Positions 12,169 through 19,738 of a DNA stretch of 22,486 nucleotides are shown in pieces. The notes below the pieces were generated by a model, which was given only the letters and a program-made list of their open reading frames with translations, was not told where the DNA came from and ran no database searches. The position numbers and the translations under genes are program-made. Origin of the DNA: a virus; IMG/VR virus record IMGVR_UViG_3300035698_011428, positions 1 through 22,486 of that record; one strand, written 5' to 3'. Numbering within the stretch: the first letter of the stretch is position 1; every line of letters starts with the position of its first letter.

Positions 12169-12717
12169 ATGTACCCAAGATGTACCCGTTGTAATAATAG
12201 AGGTTCCCGGTATTGTGATACCTGCCACGCGGATTCGAAGGCTGGTACCCGTTCTAATTGGACGCCGAGGGTCACAAAGCCTGTAATCACCGGTGTAAAT
12301 CCCAAAGACGCTATTGGAGCAGCGAAAAATCCACATGGTTGTGTATCTCGTGCTGTTTTAGCCGAGGTTGGACTTGCTATGATGGAGGGTGCCCGGAAAT
12401 ATGGTCGACATAATTATCGAGTCTCTCCTGTCCGAGCCGAAGTTTATTTCGATGCTTGTAATCGACATTTAGACGCTTGGTGGGAAGGCGAGGATATAGA
12501 TCCAGATAGTGGACTGCCCCATCTTACTAAGGCTATTGCGTGTCTATTTGTGGTACGAGACGCTATTATAAATAACAGTTGTTGTGATGATCGTCCGCCG
12601 AAAGTTCCAGTAGAACATCGGGGATATATTAAGGCCCGGGTCGCTGAGATTTTAGAGAAATATCCAGAGTGTAAACCGCCATACACAGAAGCGGGGGGCA
12701 AAAATGAAATATCCTGA
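12169..12717 (+). CDS. dATP/dGTP diphosphohydrolase-family (DUF5664-type) protein with N-terminal zinc ribbon
   Basis: A 182-residue protein. Residues 1-20 are a zinc ribbon (CTRC, then CDTC). The rest matches the all-alpha phage family named after dATP/dGTP diphosphohydrolases: NPKDAIGA, SRAVLAEVGLAMMEGARKYG, HNYR, FDACNRHLDAWWEGED and LPHLTKAIACLFVVRD, with metal-binding acidic residues in the helices. Members include MazZ-type enzymes of phages with 2-aminoadenine DNA, but many relatives are in phages without it. GGAGAGCAAA precedes the ATG at 12169; an in-frame GTG at 12154 overlaps that site. It overlaps the MazG-like gene by 14 bases, so the two likely act together on the dNTP pool. Confidence 0.8.
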   Translation: MYPRCTRCNNRGSRYCDTCHADSKAGTRSNWTPRVTKPVITGVNPKDAIGAAKNPHGCVSRAVLAEVGLAMMEGARKYGRHNYRVSPVRAEVYFDACNRHLDAWWEGEDIDPDSGLPHLTKAIACLFVVRDAIINNSCCDDRPPKVPVEHRGYIKARVAEILEKYPECKPPYTEAGGKNEIS

Positions 12718-13069
12718 GTTTGCGGAATATGTGGGGCACCTTACGAGCAAGGGCTTCGAGGTAGATCTAAACCATCAGTTGTTACATGCTTCGATGGGGT
12801 TGGTGACAGAATCCGCTGAGACGTTAGACCTATTGAAAAAACATTACGCGTATGGCCGTCCGTTTGACGAGAATAAATTTAAAGACGAACTCGGCGATAC
12901 CCTCCACTACCTTACAATGGCGTGTAACGTACTCGGTATTGGTATCGAAGACTTGATGAGTACCAATTACGCAAAACTTAGCATACGATACCCTGATGGG
13001 TATACAAATGATAAGGCGAATCACCGTGATCTCGACGCGGAATCAAAAGCAATTAATTCAGGAGATTAA
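12704..13069 (+). CDS. MazG-like nucleoside triphosphate pyrophosphatase
   Basis: A 121-residue all-alpha NTP pyrophosphatase. The metal motif is visible: E36-x2-E39 in TESAETLDLL, then E62-x2-D65 in DELGDTLHYL, with the usual helical spacing and a downstream NYAKLSIRYPDGY block found in this family. Such enzymes hydrolyse (d)NTPs to monophosphates plus pyrophosphate; in phages they supply precursors from host nucleotides or clear unwanted dNTPs. GGGGGGC precedes the ATG inside the end of the previous gene. Two related-fold hydrolases side by side suggest complementary substrates. Confidence 0.85.
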   Translation: MKYPEFAEYVGHLTSKGFEVDLNHQLLHASMGLVTESAETLDLLKKHYAYGRPFDENKFKDELGDTLHYLTMACNVLGIGIEDLMSTNYAKLSIRYPDGYTNDKANHRDLDAESKAINSGD

Positions 13070-13071
13070 TC

Positions 13072-13491
13072 ATGCTTCAGGATAATCGAGCATATTTAAG
13101 TCATAGCATACGAGGTCGACTTGGACCCGACGCAACATCTGAATCGATGGCCGCGAATAACGTACATGCTCACGAAGCCGCGGTAGAAATGCGGTGTGTA
13201 CTGCCCGAGGTACATATTTACGTACCCGGGGAAAATGATGAGGTTATCAGTATACTGTATCAAGACGGGAGACTGAGCGAGGAAGATATTTTATGGGCCG
13301 ACTGCATGATTATCGAACATACTTGCCAGATTTTATTGGCGTACACCCCGGATGGATTTATCAGTACCGGCATGCAGATTGAAATAGATTTCGCACACGC
13401 TCACAATATTCCAGTATATGTTGTAGGAGATGCCGCGGAATTACAGGCGGTTAAACCGCATATCTTGGGATACTTGCAGGAGAAAAAGTAA
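13072..13491 (+). CDS. Nucleoside 2-deoxyribosyltransferase-like protein
   Basis: A 139-residue Rossmann-like protein with the features of the deoxyribosyltransferase/DUF4406 group: AYLSHSIRG (7-15) at the first strand, HIYVPGENDE (48-57), SEEDILWADCMII (69-81) with Asp77 after the helix, and ISTGMQIEIDFAHA (97-110) with Gly100, Met101 and Glu104 where the catalytic Glu region lies. These enzymes exchange bases on deoxyribose or hydrolyse nucleoside monophosphates. It starts two bases after the MazG-like stop with AGGAG upstream. The three genes form a nucleotide-pool block. The exact substrate cannot be told from sequence. Confidence 0.75.
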   Translation: MLQDNRAYLSHSIRGRLGPDATSESMAANNVHAHEAAVEMRCVLPEVHIYVPGENDEVISILYQDGRLSEEDILWADCMIIEHTCQILLAYTPDGFISTGMQIEIDFAHAHNIPVYVVGDAAELQAVKPHILGYLQEKK

Positions 13492-14192
13492 TGAGTAGGA
13501 TTTTAGCAATAGGCGATATACACGAGCCAGTATCTCGTAAAGGCTATATGAGTTTTTGCAAAGACCTCTACGAAGAGTGGGCCTGTGACACCGTAGTTTT
13601 TCTTGGTGATATTATCGACTGGTCAGCGATCAGTTTTCACGCCCATAATCCAGAAGCCCCGGGCCCAAAGGATGAATTTAAACTGGCCTATGCCGCGGTT
13701 CAGAAATGGTACAAGGCCTTCCCGAAAGGAATAATCTGCATCGGCAACCATGACGCTCGGCCTCGACGACTTGCAGAGTCAGTAAATATTCCCGCTAAGT
13801 TTATTAGGGACTACGCTGAATTGTGGGGTACTCCGGGGTGGGAATGGGTACAGTCTATTATTATCGATGACGTGTATTTCTGTCACGGTCACGGAAAAGG
13901 TGGGGGTAACACTCCGGCTTGGAACTTATCGAAAAAGATGGGCCTGTCCACAGTTATCGGCCACTTCCACTCGAAGGGTGGTATCAACTGGTCAGCTAAT
14001 CCGCTTCGTAGATGGTTCGGGATGGATGTTGGTTGTGGTATCGACGACAAAGCCTATGCGTTTGCGTATGCAAAGGAACAGATTACACGTTCGATACTTA
14101 GTGCTGGTATCATATTGGATGGTACGCCGTACCATGAAGTAATGCCCGTAGGAAAAGGTGAACGGTACTACGACAGGAAACATAATGGGTAA
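13491..14192 (+). CDS. Calcineurin-like metallophosphoesterase
   Basis: A 233-residue two-metal phosphoesterase. All five motifs are visible: GDIHEP (D9, H11), FLGDIIDW (D40), GNHDARP (N86, H87), CHGHGKGG (H132) and VIGHFHS (H158, H160). Substrates in phage members range from nucleic acid ends to small phosphates; T4- and lambda-type relatives act on phosphoprotein or RNA/DNA. The position after the nucleotide-pool genes and before polymerase suggests nucleotide or DNA metabolism. Its start overlaps the previous stop (TAATG) with GGAG upstream. Confidence 0.88.
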   Translation: MSRILAIGDIHEPVSRKGYMSFCKDLYEEWACDTVVFLGDIIDWSAISFHAHNPEAPGPKDEFKLAYAAVQKWYKAFPKGIICIGNHDARPRRLAESVNIPAKFIRDYAELWGTPGWEWVQSIIIDDVYFCHGHGKGGGNTPAWNLSKKMGLSTVIGHFHSKGGINWSANPLRRWFGMDVGCGIDDKAYAFAYAKEQITRSILSAGIILDGTPYHEVMPVGKGERYYDRKHNG

Positions 14193-14331
14193 GGGATGTA
14201 ATAGAAGACCCTGCCAGATACCCCGATGGCTTGAAGATTTAAACTGGGCGTTGGCGATGGGTGAGATAACGAGAAAACAATACAATAAGGTTATAAAGGA
14301 CCATAAAAATGGCGAAGAAAATAAAGTCTAG
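14185..14331 (+). CDS. Small hypothetical protein
   Basis: A 48-residue protein (MGKGCNRRPCQIPRWLEDLN, then WALAMGEITRKQYNKVIKDH) overlapping the phosphoesterase end by eight bases. It has two nearby cysteines and a helical C-terminal half resembling a small winged or SHOCT-like helix hairpin. GACAGGAAAC upstream could serve as ribosome site. Not recognised with confidence. Confidence 0.55.
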   Translation: MGKGCNRRPCQIPRWLEDLNWALAMGEITRKQYNKVIKDHKNGEENKV

Positions 14332-14341
14332 GGAGAATACA

Positions 14342-14887
14342 ATGGCAGATAATATAAACGAAGCTCCAGACCTCGATGTACTCGACGCAAAAAACGAACT
14401 CGAAAAGCGAATCCACTCGGCGTTGGTTAGAGCACCGAAACTGGTAAGGCACCGCTTACAAAGTAGTTCGCTCTGGGATATTGCGGGGTGTATGAAAGTT
14501 ACAAAGAATACATACGACTTCGGGCGATTGCCCATTTATTATAAAAAACCTCGGGCTCCACGACCTAAGAAATACGATTGTCTCCGGGCACTCGTTACAT
14601 TTATCGTGGTGAAGTGGTGGGACTACTCGCTGGATCGGATTAAAACTCCGTTCCCGATGGCTTTTCTTGAGCAATTAGAACTTATTCTCGAATTAGGATT
14701 GGATAAGTTTAAGATAACCGGGGCTTACGCTGGTGGATTTAGGTTGGTATTGTGTAAAAAATGTAACGACACTGGGCTAGTGAACCAAGTCGGAGAAGAC
14801 GAGGACACAGACTATTGCACCTGTCCTGCCGGGATCGCGAGAAATGAGAAGGATGACGAGTGTATCGAAGATGAGGAGGACGAATAA
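14342..14887 (+). CDS. Hypothetical protein with C-terminal zinc motif
   Basis: A 181-residue protein. ATG at 14342 with GGGAGAAT upstream is preferred to the in-frame ATG at 14309. The N-terminal part is helical and acidic, the middle (KKPRAPRPKKYDC and IVVKWWDYSLDRIKTP) is basic and aromatic, and near 137-165 LCKKCNDTGL and YCTCPAG resemble a DnaJ-type zinc motif. The tail is very acidic (NEKDDECIEDEEDE). Basic core plus acidic tail fits a DNA- or protein-binding accessory factor for the downstream polymerase genes. No family recognised. Confidence 0.72.
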   Translation: MADNINEAPDLDVLDAKNELEKRIHSALVRAPKLVRHRLQSSSLWDIAGCMKVTKNTYDFGRLPIYYKKPRAPRPKKYDCLRALVTFIVVKWWDYSLDRIKTPFPMAFLEQLELILELGLDKFKITGAYAGGFRLVLCKKCNDTGLVNQVGEDEDTDYCTCPAGIARNEKDDECIEDEEDE

Positions 14888-15177
14888 TGCCGTATATTAA
14901 AAAAGAAAATCGAGCTCTGATCGATAACGCCGTAACTAAATTAGCCGATAATGTTTTGAACGTCGGGGAAATAAATTATGCGATAACGAAGTTCCTCCAT
15001 ATAGTAATTCGGAGAGATAAGTTTTGTTACGCCCTGTTGAACTCGATGATCGGTGTTTTGGAGTGTGCGAAGTTGGAGCTATACCGTATGGTAGCTGGAC
15101 CGTACGAAGATAAAAGACGCATGGAGAATGGTCCAGTGAGTGAGTTAGACGCGAAGAGCCTTGAGGACGTAAGATGA
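14887..15177 (+). CDS. Conserved small phage protein (DUF6899-like)
   Basis: A 96-residue helical protein beginning MPYIKKENRALIDNAVTKLA and containing VGEINYAITKFLHI and a closing ELYRMVAGPYEDKRRMENG. This matches a common phage family I know as DUF6899, characterised by PYIxxxxR, GxLNYAIT and LYRR..xPYE.K blocks. Its biochemical role is unknown. TAATG overlap with the previous gene and GAGGAGGACGAA upstream. Family members are often near replication genes, as here. Confidence 0.75.
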   Translation: MPYIKKENRALIDNAVTKLADNVLNVGEINYAITKFLHIVIRRDKFCYALLNSMIGVLECAKLELYRMVAGPYEDKRRMENGPVSELDAKSLEDVR

Positions 15178-15347
15178 AGACATATACCTGCCCAAAATGT
15201 CATGCTGTGGTGTATAGTGATAAAAAACCGGTGTACTGTGTATGCGGGGGTAAGTATAGAACTATTTTCGACGACTTTAAAAACCTAGGTTTTGGGGGTC
15301 TCGGGGCTGAGTTCGGGGGAATTCACAAAGATAATTATGGATTATAA
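15174..15347 (+). CDS. Small zinc-ribbon protein
   Basis: A 57-residue protein with CPKC (C6, C9) and CVCGG (C22, C24), then a Gly/Phe-rich tail (LGFGGLGAEFGGIHKDNYG). The ATGA overlap with the previous stop supports coupling. Its end overlaps the polymerase start by 11 bases, so it may set polymerase translation. Role unknown. Confidence 0.6.
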   Translation: MKTYTCPKCHAVVYSDKKPVYCVCGGKYRTIFDDFKNLGFGGLGAEFGGIHKDNYGL

Positions 15348-17286
15348 AGACGTACTAAAAAAAGTTGGATGGCCCACGGATATCGTGACCTTGGATTTCG
15401 AGACTTATTTCGATCAAGAGTACAGTTTATCCAAACAGAAGTGGACCACTGTTCGATATGTGATGTCGGATAACTTCGAAGCGACTGGTCTCGGCATAGG
15501 TGGGCCAGATCCGGAACTTGATTTTTGGACATATTTTAGTGGGTCTGAAGAAATAGAGATAACCTTGAAAGAGCTACGAATTAAATACGGCCCCGACCTC
15601 GAAAATTGTGTGGTTGTCATGCAAAACGCTTTTTTCGACGCGTTAATTCTCGACCACCATTATAAACTTAGGCCCAAATATATTCTCGACACAAAACAAA
15701 TGGGTAGTTTTCTTGAGGCTCGGGCCTCCCATAAACTTAAAGATTTGGCGGAGGAATATGGTTTCGACCCGAAGGGCGACACGAAACAATTTAAAGGGCT
15801 GCACTGGAATGATATGACCGAAGAACAGCGAAATGCCCTTGGTAGTTACTGCAACAACGACGTGGCCATAGAAACAAAATTATTCCAGAAAATGTTACCC
15901 CTCATAACTAATCCAGAGTTAGAACTTCCGCTGATGAACCATACGACGCAATTATTTTTACAGAAAAATTTCAAGTTCGACTATCTGTTAGCCGTGAAAC
16001 TCCAGAGAGAAATGGAAAAGCAGGCAGATAAAGTTGCTGACGAATTAGGACATACCCGGACTGAGATTAGCGGGAACAAAACTTTTGTGACGTTATTGCA
16101 AGAAGCTCTCCCCGAGGGGGAGATTGTTCCGAGGAAACAAGGTAAGAAGGGCCTGATTCCGGCGTTAGCAAAAGTTGACGACGGTATGAAAATGTTATTA
16201 GAACATACGGATACTAAGGTACGAAAATTAGCCGAGGCTCGACAAGCGGTAAAGTCTTGGCCTCTCCATATTAAACGGGTCCATAATATGATTAGACAAT
16301 CGATGGCAGATGGCGGTTACTTCCGGGTACCCCTTAAATATGCCGGGGCCCATACGATACGATGGTCTGGGTGTGAAAGTGTCAACGCACAGAATTTCGG
16401 GTCAAAAGCAGATCCACTCATTAATCAAGTCCGTAACCTTTTATTGGCCCCGGATGGTATGGTACTAATTACTGCTGATTCGAGTGCTATCGAAGCCCGG
16501 GGATTGGCGTGGATCGCGAAACAACTTGATCTCCTCGAAGCGTTTGAACAGAACCGAGACGTATATTCCGAGTTCGCCAGTAGGTTATTGGGAAGACCTG
16601 TTCGGAAACCGAAAAGCTATGATCCAGAACCGGTAGCCGAAGTATTAAAAACCGGTAGAGATTTCGGTAAAGTGTACGTACTCGGAGCGGGGTACGGTAT
16701 GGGTGCCGCCCGCAATTATGTTTATATGAGACAGACGCCCTCTCTCGCCGGAAAAATTGAGAGCGGAGAAATCGATCAAGCCTTCTGCAAAAAAGGTATT
16801 AATTTTTATCGACGAATATATCCGATGATCCCTAAATTCTGGGCCGATGTAGAAAAGGCGTTTAAAGTTGTGGCGAAATACCCCGACCAAACGCGAACAG
16901 TTGGACCGTTAGTTTTTTATGCAAAAGGCTCGATGGTCTTTTTACGATTACCAAGTGGACGAGAGTTACGGTATCCGTATTGTTCCGTTAAGCGTGGCGA
17001 CAGTTCTATTCGATGGAAGTACGGTAAACTTTGGGGTGGTAGTATAACAGAAAATATCGTGCAGTCGATGTGCCGCGACCTCTTGGGGTTTTGGATACTG
17101 GAAGCTGAGAAAGCGGGATTACCTATCCTAATCCATGTCCACGATGATGTGACTACAATGGTTCCAAAGGAAGACGAAGAGGGTAGCCGGATGACACTGG
17201 AAAAAGTTATGTTGTCGAAACCAGCATGGGCAAAAGGATTTCCGTTAGCGGTTGAGACCCATACGGGAGATAGGTACGAGAAATGA
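15337..17286 (+). CDS. polA: Family A DNA polymerase with 3'-5' exonuclease (Leu at the 762 position)
   Basis: The replicative polymerase of the phage, 649 residues. The exonuclease motifs are VTLDFETYF (D20, E22), QNAFFDA (N97, D101) and YCNNDVAIE (Y171, D175). The polymerase motifs are ADSSAIEARG (D381, E386), the O-helix RDFGKVYVLGAGYG (R441, K445, L449, Y453) and HVHDDVTT (H602, D603, D604). There is no 5'-3' exonuclease domain. L449 aligns with E. coli Pol I Phe762, a position known to affect fidelity and nucleotide discrimination. In motif C the usual HDE is HDD. An ATG at 15337 is taken as start; a TTG at 15292 would add 15 residues without a match to the exonuclease fold. Ends with an ATGA overlap. 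Confidence 0.95.
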   Translation: MDYKDVLKKVGWPTDIVTLDFETYFDQEYSLSKQKWTTVRYVMSDNFEATGLGIGGPDPELDFWTYFSGSEEIEITLKELRIKYGPDLENCVVVMQNAFFDALILDHHYKLRPKYILDTKQMGSFLEARASHKLKDLAEEYGFDPKGDTKQFKGLHWNDMTEEQRNALGSYCNNDVAIETKLFQKMLPLITNPELELPLMNHTTQLFLQKNFKFDYLLAVKLQREMEKQADKVADELGHTRTEISGNKTFVTLLQEALPEGEIVPRKQGKKGLIPALAKVDDGMKMLLEHTDTKVRKLAEARQAVKSWPLHIKRVHNMIRQSMADGGYFRVPLKYAGAHTIRWSGCESVNAQNFGSKADPLINQVRNLLLAPDGMVLITADSSAIEARGLAWIAKQLDLLEAFEQNRDVYSEFASRLLGRPVRKPKSYDPEPVAEVLKTGRDFGKVYVLGAGYGMGAARNYVYMRQTPSLAGKIESGEIDQAFCKKGINFYRRIYPMIPKFWADVEKAFKVVAKYPDQTRTVGPLVFYAKGSMVFLRLPSGRELRYPYCSVKRGDSSIRWKYGKLWGGSITENIVQSMCRDLLGFWILEAEKAGLPILIHVHDDVTTMVPKEDEEGSRMTLEKVMLSKPAWAKGFPLAVETHTGDRYEK

Positions 17287-17444
17287 AAAAGTTGGGTAAA
17301 ATAGTTTTGGTGACGTTTCTCACGATTACTTGTCCTGTGTGGGCCAGTGTACTCGCATTTATTGTGCCAATAGGATTCGCGTTTGCGTTGTTATGGGGTG
17401 TCGTGTGGGAGGTTGTAAGTGACCGCGAAGAAAAAAAGAACTAA
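17283..17444 (+). CDS. Small two-helix membrane protein
   Basis: A 53-residue protein with two hydrophobic segments, IVLVTFLTITCPVWASVLAF and the following IVPIGFAFALLWGVVW, and a charged C-terminus (SDREEKKN). It is coupled to the polymerase stop by ATGA and overlaps the nuclease gene by 26 bases. A membrane protein inside a replication operon is odd; it might anchor replication at the membrane or be an early holin- or exclusion-like peptide. No family recognised. Confidence 0.68.
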   Translation: MKKLGKIVLVTFLTITCPVWASVLAFIVPIGFAFALLWGVVWEVVSDREEKKN

Positions 17445-17883
17445 ATCTCAAATAGGGAGCCGCATAGTGGATATGATCCATGCCAAAAAAGATAACCTGC
17501 CGTTTAAACCCGGTCGTAAAGATGGTGGAGAGAAAACTAAACCGACAATACCCTGTGAGGATATGCCCGAAGCCATAGTGTTACAAGAGTGTATTACGTG
17601 GTTGAAAAAACATCGTGTCGGGGCCAAACGTATGAACGTAGGTGCCGGGGACATCGGTGGTGGGAACTATCGCCAGTATGGTATCAAAGGTGCCGCGGAT
17701 ATTCTCTGTTTATACGAGGGGCAGTACATCGAAGTCGAGTGTAAAAGAGGCAAGGGCGGAGTATTGAGTGCGAACCAACAAAAACATCGTGACTGGGTGC
17801 ACCAGTTCGGCGGTGTTTACCTAGTAGTACATAGTGTGGCGGAATTAGAATTTTATATGTTGCCTATTATACAGGGGACATGA
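17419..17883 (+). CDS. VRR-NUC-type PD-(D/E)XK nuclease
   Basis: A 154-residue nuclease. From residue 52: VLQECITWLKKH (E57), then RMNVGAGDIGGG, GIKGAADILCL (D94) and YIEVECKRGKGG with E107-C-K109, then the Q in LSANQQKHRDW. This is the G-x-D...E-x-K core of the VRR-NUC branch, which cuts branched or Holliday-type DNA. Many phages pair it with a polymerase and RecB-like nuclease, as here. GTG start at 17419 is supported by GGGAGG six bases upstream. A basic 45-residue N-terminus precedes the domain. Confidence 0.88.
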   Translation: MTAKKKRTKSQIGSRIVDMIHAKKDNLPFKPGRKDGGEKTKPTIPCEDMPEAIVLQECITWLKKHRVGAKRMNVGAGDIGGGNYRQYGIKGAADILCLYEGQYIEVECKRGKGGVLSANQQKHRDWVHQFGGVYLVVHSVAELEFYMLPIIQGT

Positions 17884-18131
17884 TGATCTCTAGCAGAAAA
17901 AACCGACAAGAGGGAGATACCATCGATTACGACTTTAGCATAGATTTACGATTTTGGTCGTTGCCTTTTTCGATATGCTATATTCCTACGCCAGCTATTG
18001 GCAAAACGCTATTAGGAGGTGGGGCTGAATGTATTCGTATATTGTGCCTCCAGTTAGCAGTAGAATGGTGGAACTGGACCGATGAAGTAACTGATATTAA
18101 TGATTCAGTTAAGGAATTATTTAATGGGTGA
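17880..18131 (+). CDS. Hypothetical protein
   Basis: An 83-residue protein coupled to the nuclease by ATGA, with AGGGGAC upstream. A polar N-terminus (SSRKNRQEGDTIDYDFSID) is followed by aromatic and hydrophobic segments (RFWSLPFSICYIPTP and CLQLAVEWWNWTDEVTDIND). No clear transmembrane helix. Not recognised. Confidence 0.6.
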   Translation: MMISSRKNRQEGDTIDYDFSIDLRFWSLPFSICYIPTPAIGKTLLGGGAECIRILCLQLAVEWWNWTDEVTDINDSVKELFNG

Positions 18132-18243
18132 CGCGGCGGACTACGATATAGAACAGGGTGAGGACATGTGGTTCGCCCATTGTGCCGGAAACTGTTTTGA
18201 AGATTGTATTTATTGCGAGGAAGATTCTAATGACCGAGAATAA
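18124..18243 (+). CDS. 39-residue cysteine/histidine peptide
   Basis: MGDAADYDIEQGEDMWF then AHCAGNCFEDCIYCEED: His19 with cysteines at 20, 24, 28 and 31, a plausible metal site, in an acidic peptide. It overlaps the previous gene by eight bases. An even shorter frame (18230-18265, MTENKKCKDED) follows with GAGG upstream and overlaps the next ATG as TAATG, so both may act in coupling. Confidence 0.5.
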   Translation: MGDAADYDIEQGEDMWFAHCAGNCFEDCIYCEEDSNDRE

Positions 18244-18264
18244 AAAATGTAAGGATGAAGATTA

Positions 18265-19488
18265 ATGGAAAATAAAAAACGACCTGTCCATGTGAGTGCG
18301 ACATTTATAAGAGCGAAGAATAAATGCGACTACCTGTGTTACCTAAAATATTATCTCGGGCTTCGGACTATTAACGACACCGATCCTCAACGGTACGGGA
18401 ACCGATGGCATACGTGCCAAGAAATTCTTGGCCGTTCCCCCGGTGTCTGTACTGATTGTGCCAATAAGATGGAGAATGACCCAGAGTGCCCGTTTTGTGG
18501 GGGTACCGGGGTTATACCCGAAGATCGGATGCCATTGGCAATAGAATACTTGAATAACTACTATGCCAATATACCCGATAACAAAGACCGGACCGAATGG
18601 CTTGTCGAACGAGCTAAAGTAATGTATGGTATATCAGCGTATCAGTGGTACTATAGTGAAGATGAATATGAGACTCTGGCCACGGAGTTGAAGTTTACTT
18701 TGCCAATTAAAAATCCAAGTACCGGTAGGACTCTACCGAATTGTAAATTGGTTGGCAAGATCGATAAACTGGTGCGAAATTCGAACGGTATTCCGATGAT
18801 AATGGAGCATAAAACTACATCGAGTTCTTTGGATTCTGACTCGTCGTTCTGGGGCAATCTTAGATTGAATACACAGATCAGTATGTATGTTTATGCCGCC
18901 CAACAAATGCAACTCGCCGGGGACTTAGAAATTTATGGGGTCAAAGCAACCGATTCACTTATTCAAGATTGTGTGTTCGATGGATTGCGTAAGCCGGGCA
19001 TTTCCCCGAAAAAACTGAGTCAAGGGGATTCGAAAACATTTATTGAGACCGGGATGTACTATGATAAAGAATTTGAGATCTGTCGTGCTTTCGATAATGC
19101 AGATATGCTAATAGATGACGAAATGGCCGATGTCGAGCCCGGCAAAAAAGAAGGAACTCTTACCATCCGCGAGACACCAGAAATGTATGGAATGCGACTG
19201 ATGACTGATATGAGCGAACGTCCCGAGTTTTATCTGGGTCGACGTGAAGTATCTCGTACCACACAGGACATAATAGACTTCCAAAAGAAAATCTATAGCG
19301 TGTACCAAGGTTACAAATTTATGTGCCGGACCGAAACATGGTCGAAGGATGAAGATCAGTGTGAAGCTACTTACATCTGTGAGTACACTAGCTTGTGTTA
19401 TAATAATGTTGACCCGACGGTTGGGGATGTACCGGGGTTCAAAAGAATATTCGAAGGGAAGAAGGAAGATGCTAAAAACAAAGTATGA
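18265..19488 (+). CDS. RecB/Cas4/AddB-like PD-(D/E)XK exonuclease with zinc insert and probable Fe-S cluster
   Basis: A 407-residue nuclease of the PDDEXK_1 group. The N-terminus VSATFIRAKNKCDYLCYLKY is the family opening (SxSxIxxFxxCPxxYxY type) with C21/C25. The nuclease core has LVGKIDKLV (D167), IMEHKTTSS (E181, K183) and LNTQISMYVYA (Q204). Near the end C366, C372 and C378 (C-x5-C-x5-C) with C25 could hold a 4Fe-4S cluster as in AddB and Cas4. An unusual insert at 60-83 has CTDC (C62, C65) and CPFCGGTGV (C75, C78), a DnaJ-like zinc motif. With the Sak4 ATPase next door it should resect DNA ends for recombination. Confidence 0.9.
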   Translation: MENKKRPVHVSATFIRAKNKCDYLCYLKYYLGLRTINDTDPQRYGNRWHTCQEILGRSPGVCTDCANKMENDPECPFCGGTGVIPEDRMPLAIEYLNNYYANIPDNKDRTEWLVERAKVMYGISAYQWYYSEDEYETLATELKFTLPIKNPSTGRTLPNCKLVGKIDKLVRNSNGIPMIMEHKTTSSSLDSDSSFWGNLRLNTQISMYVYAAQQMQLAGDLEIYGVKATDSLIQDCVFDGLRKPGISPKKLSQGDSKTFIETGMYYDKEFEICRAFDNADMLIDDEMADVEPGKKEGTLTIRETPEMYGMRLMTDMSERPEFYLGRREVSRTTQDIIDFQKKIYSVYQGYKFMCRTETWSKDEDQCEATYICEYTSLCYNNVDPTVGDVPGFKRIFEGKKEDAKNKV

Positions 19489-19738
19489 GCACATCCATTT
19501 TGAGAAAAGTGATCTCAGGAAGACCGATTATTCTTTGCGGGGTAATCGTAGCTATTTTGTTATGGGTATGGTCAGCTACTATAAACCATGGAAAAAATAT
19601 GTGGTGCAGTATTTCGAGGGGTATGTACTCGACGAAAATTGTCTTCGAGATACAGCAGATTTTCTCGACCAATTAAACGAACAACATAAACTGAAAAGGA
19701 ACAATAATGTCAACAAAACCACCACCTCCAGCAAGTAG
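19469..19738 (+). CDS. Hypothetical protein between RecB-like and Sak4 genes
   Basis: An 89-residue basic protein. The ATG at 19469 follows GGGAAGAAGGAAG and overlaps the nuclease end by 20 bases; its own end overlaps the Sak4 start by 32 bases. Beta-rich core (YFVMGMVSYYKPWKKYVVQY) and a helical Lys/Asn tail (FLDQLNEQHKLKRNNNV). The overlap on both sides supports a real gene in this compact operon. Not recognised. Confidence 0.6.
   Translation: MLKTKYEHIHFEKSDLRKTDYSLRGNRSYFVMGMVSYYKPWKKYVVQYFEGYVLDENCLRDTADFLDQLNEQHKLKRNNNVNKTTTSSK

Noticed and set aside
12169-13491. A complete 2-aminoadenine (Z-genome) pathway
   Set aside because: No PurZ-like or DatZ-like gene is visible in the window, and the DUF5664-type family is common in phages with normal DNA. 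Kept only as a possibility.
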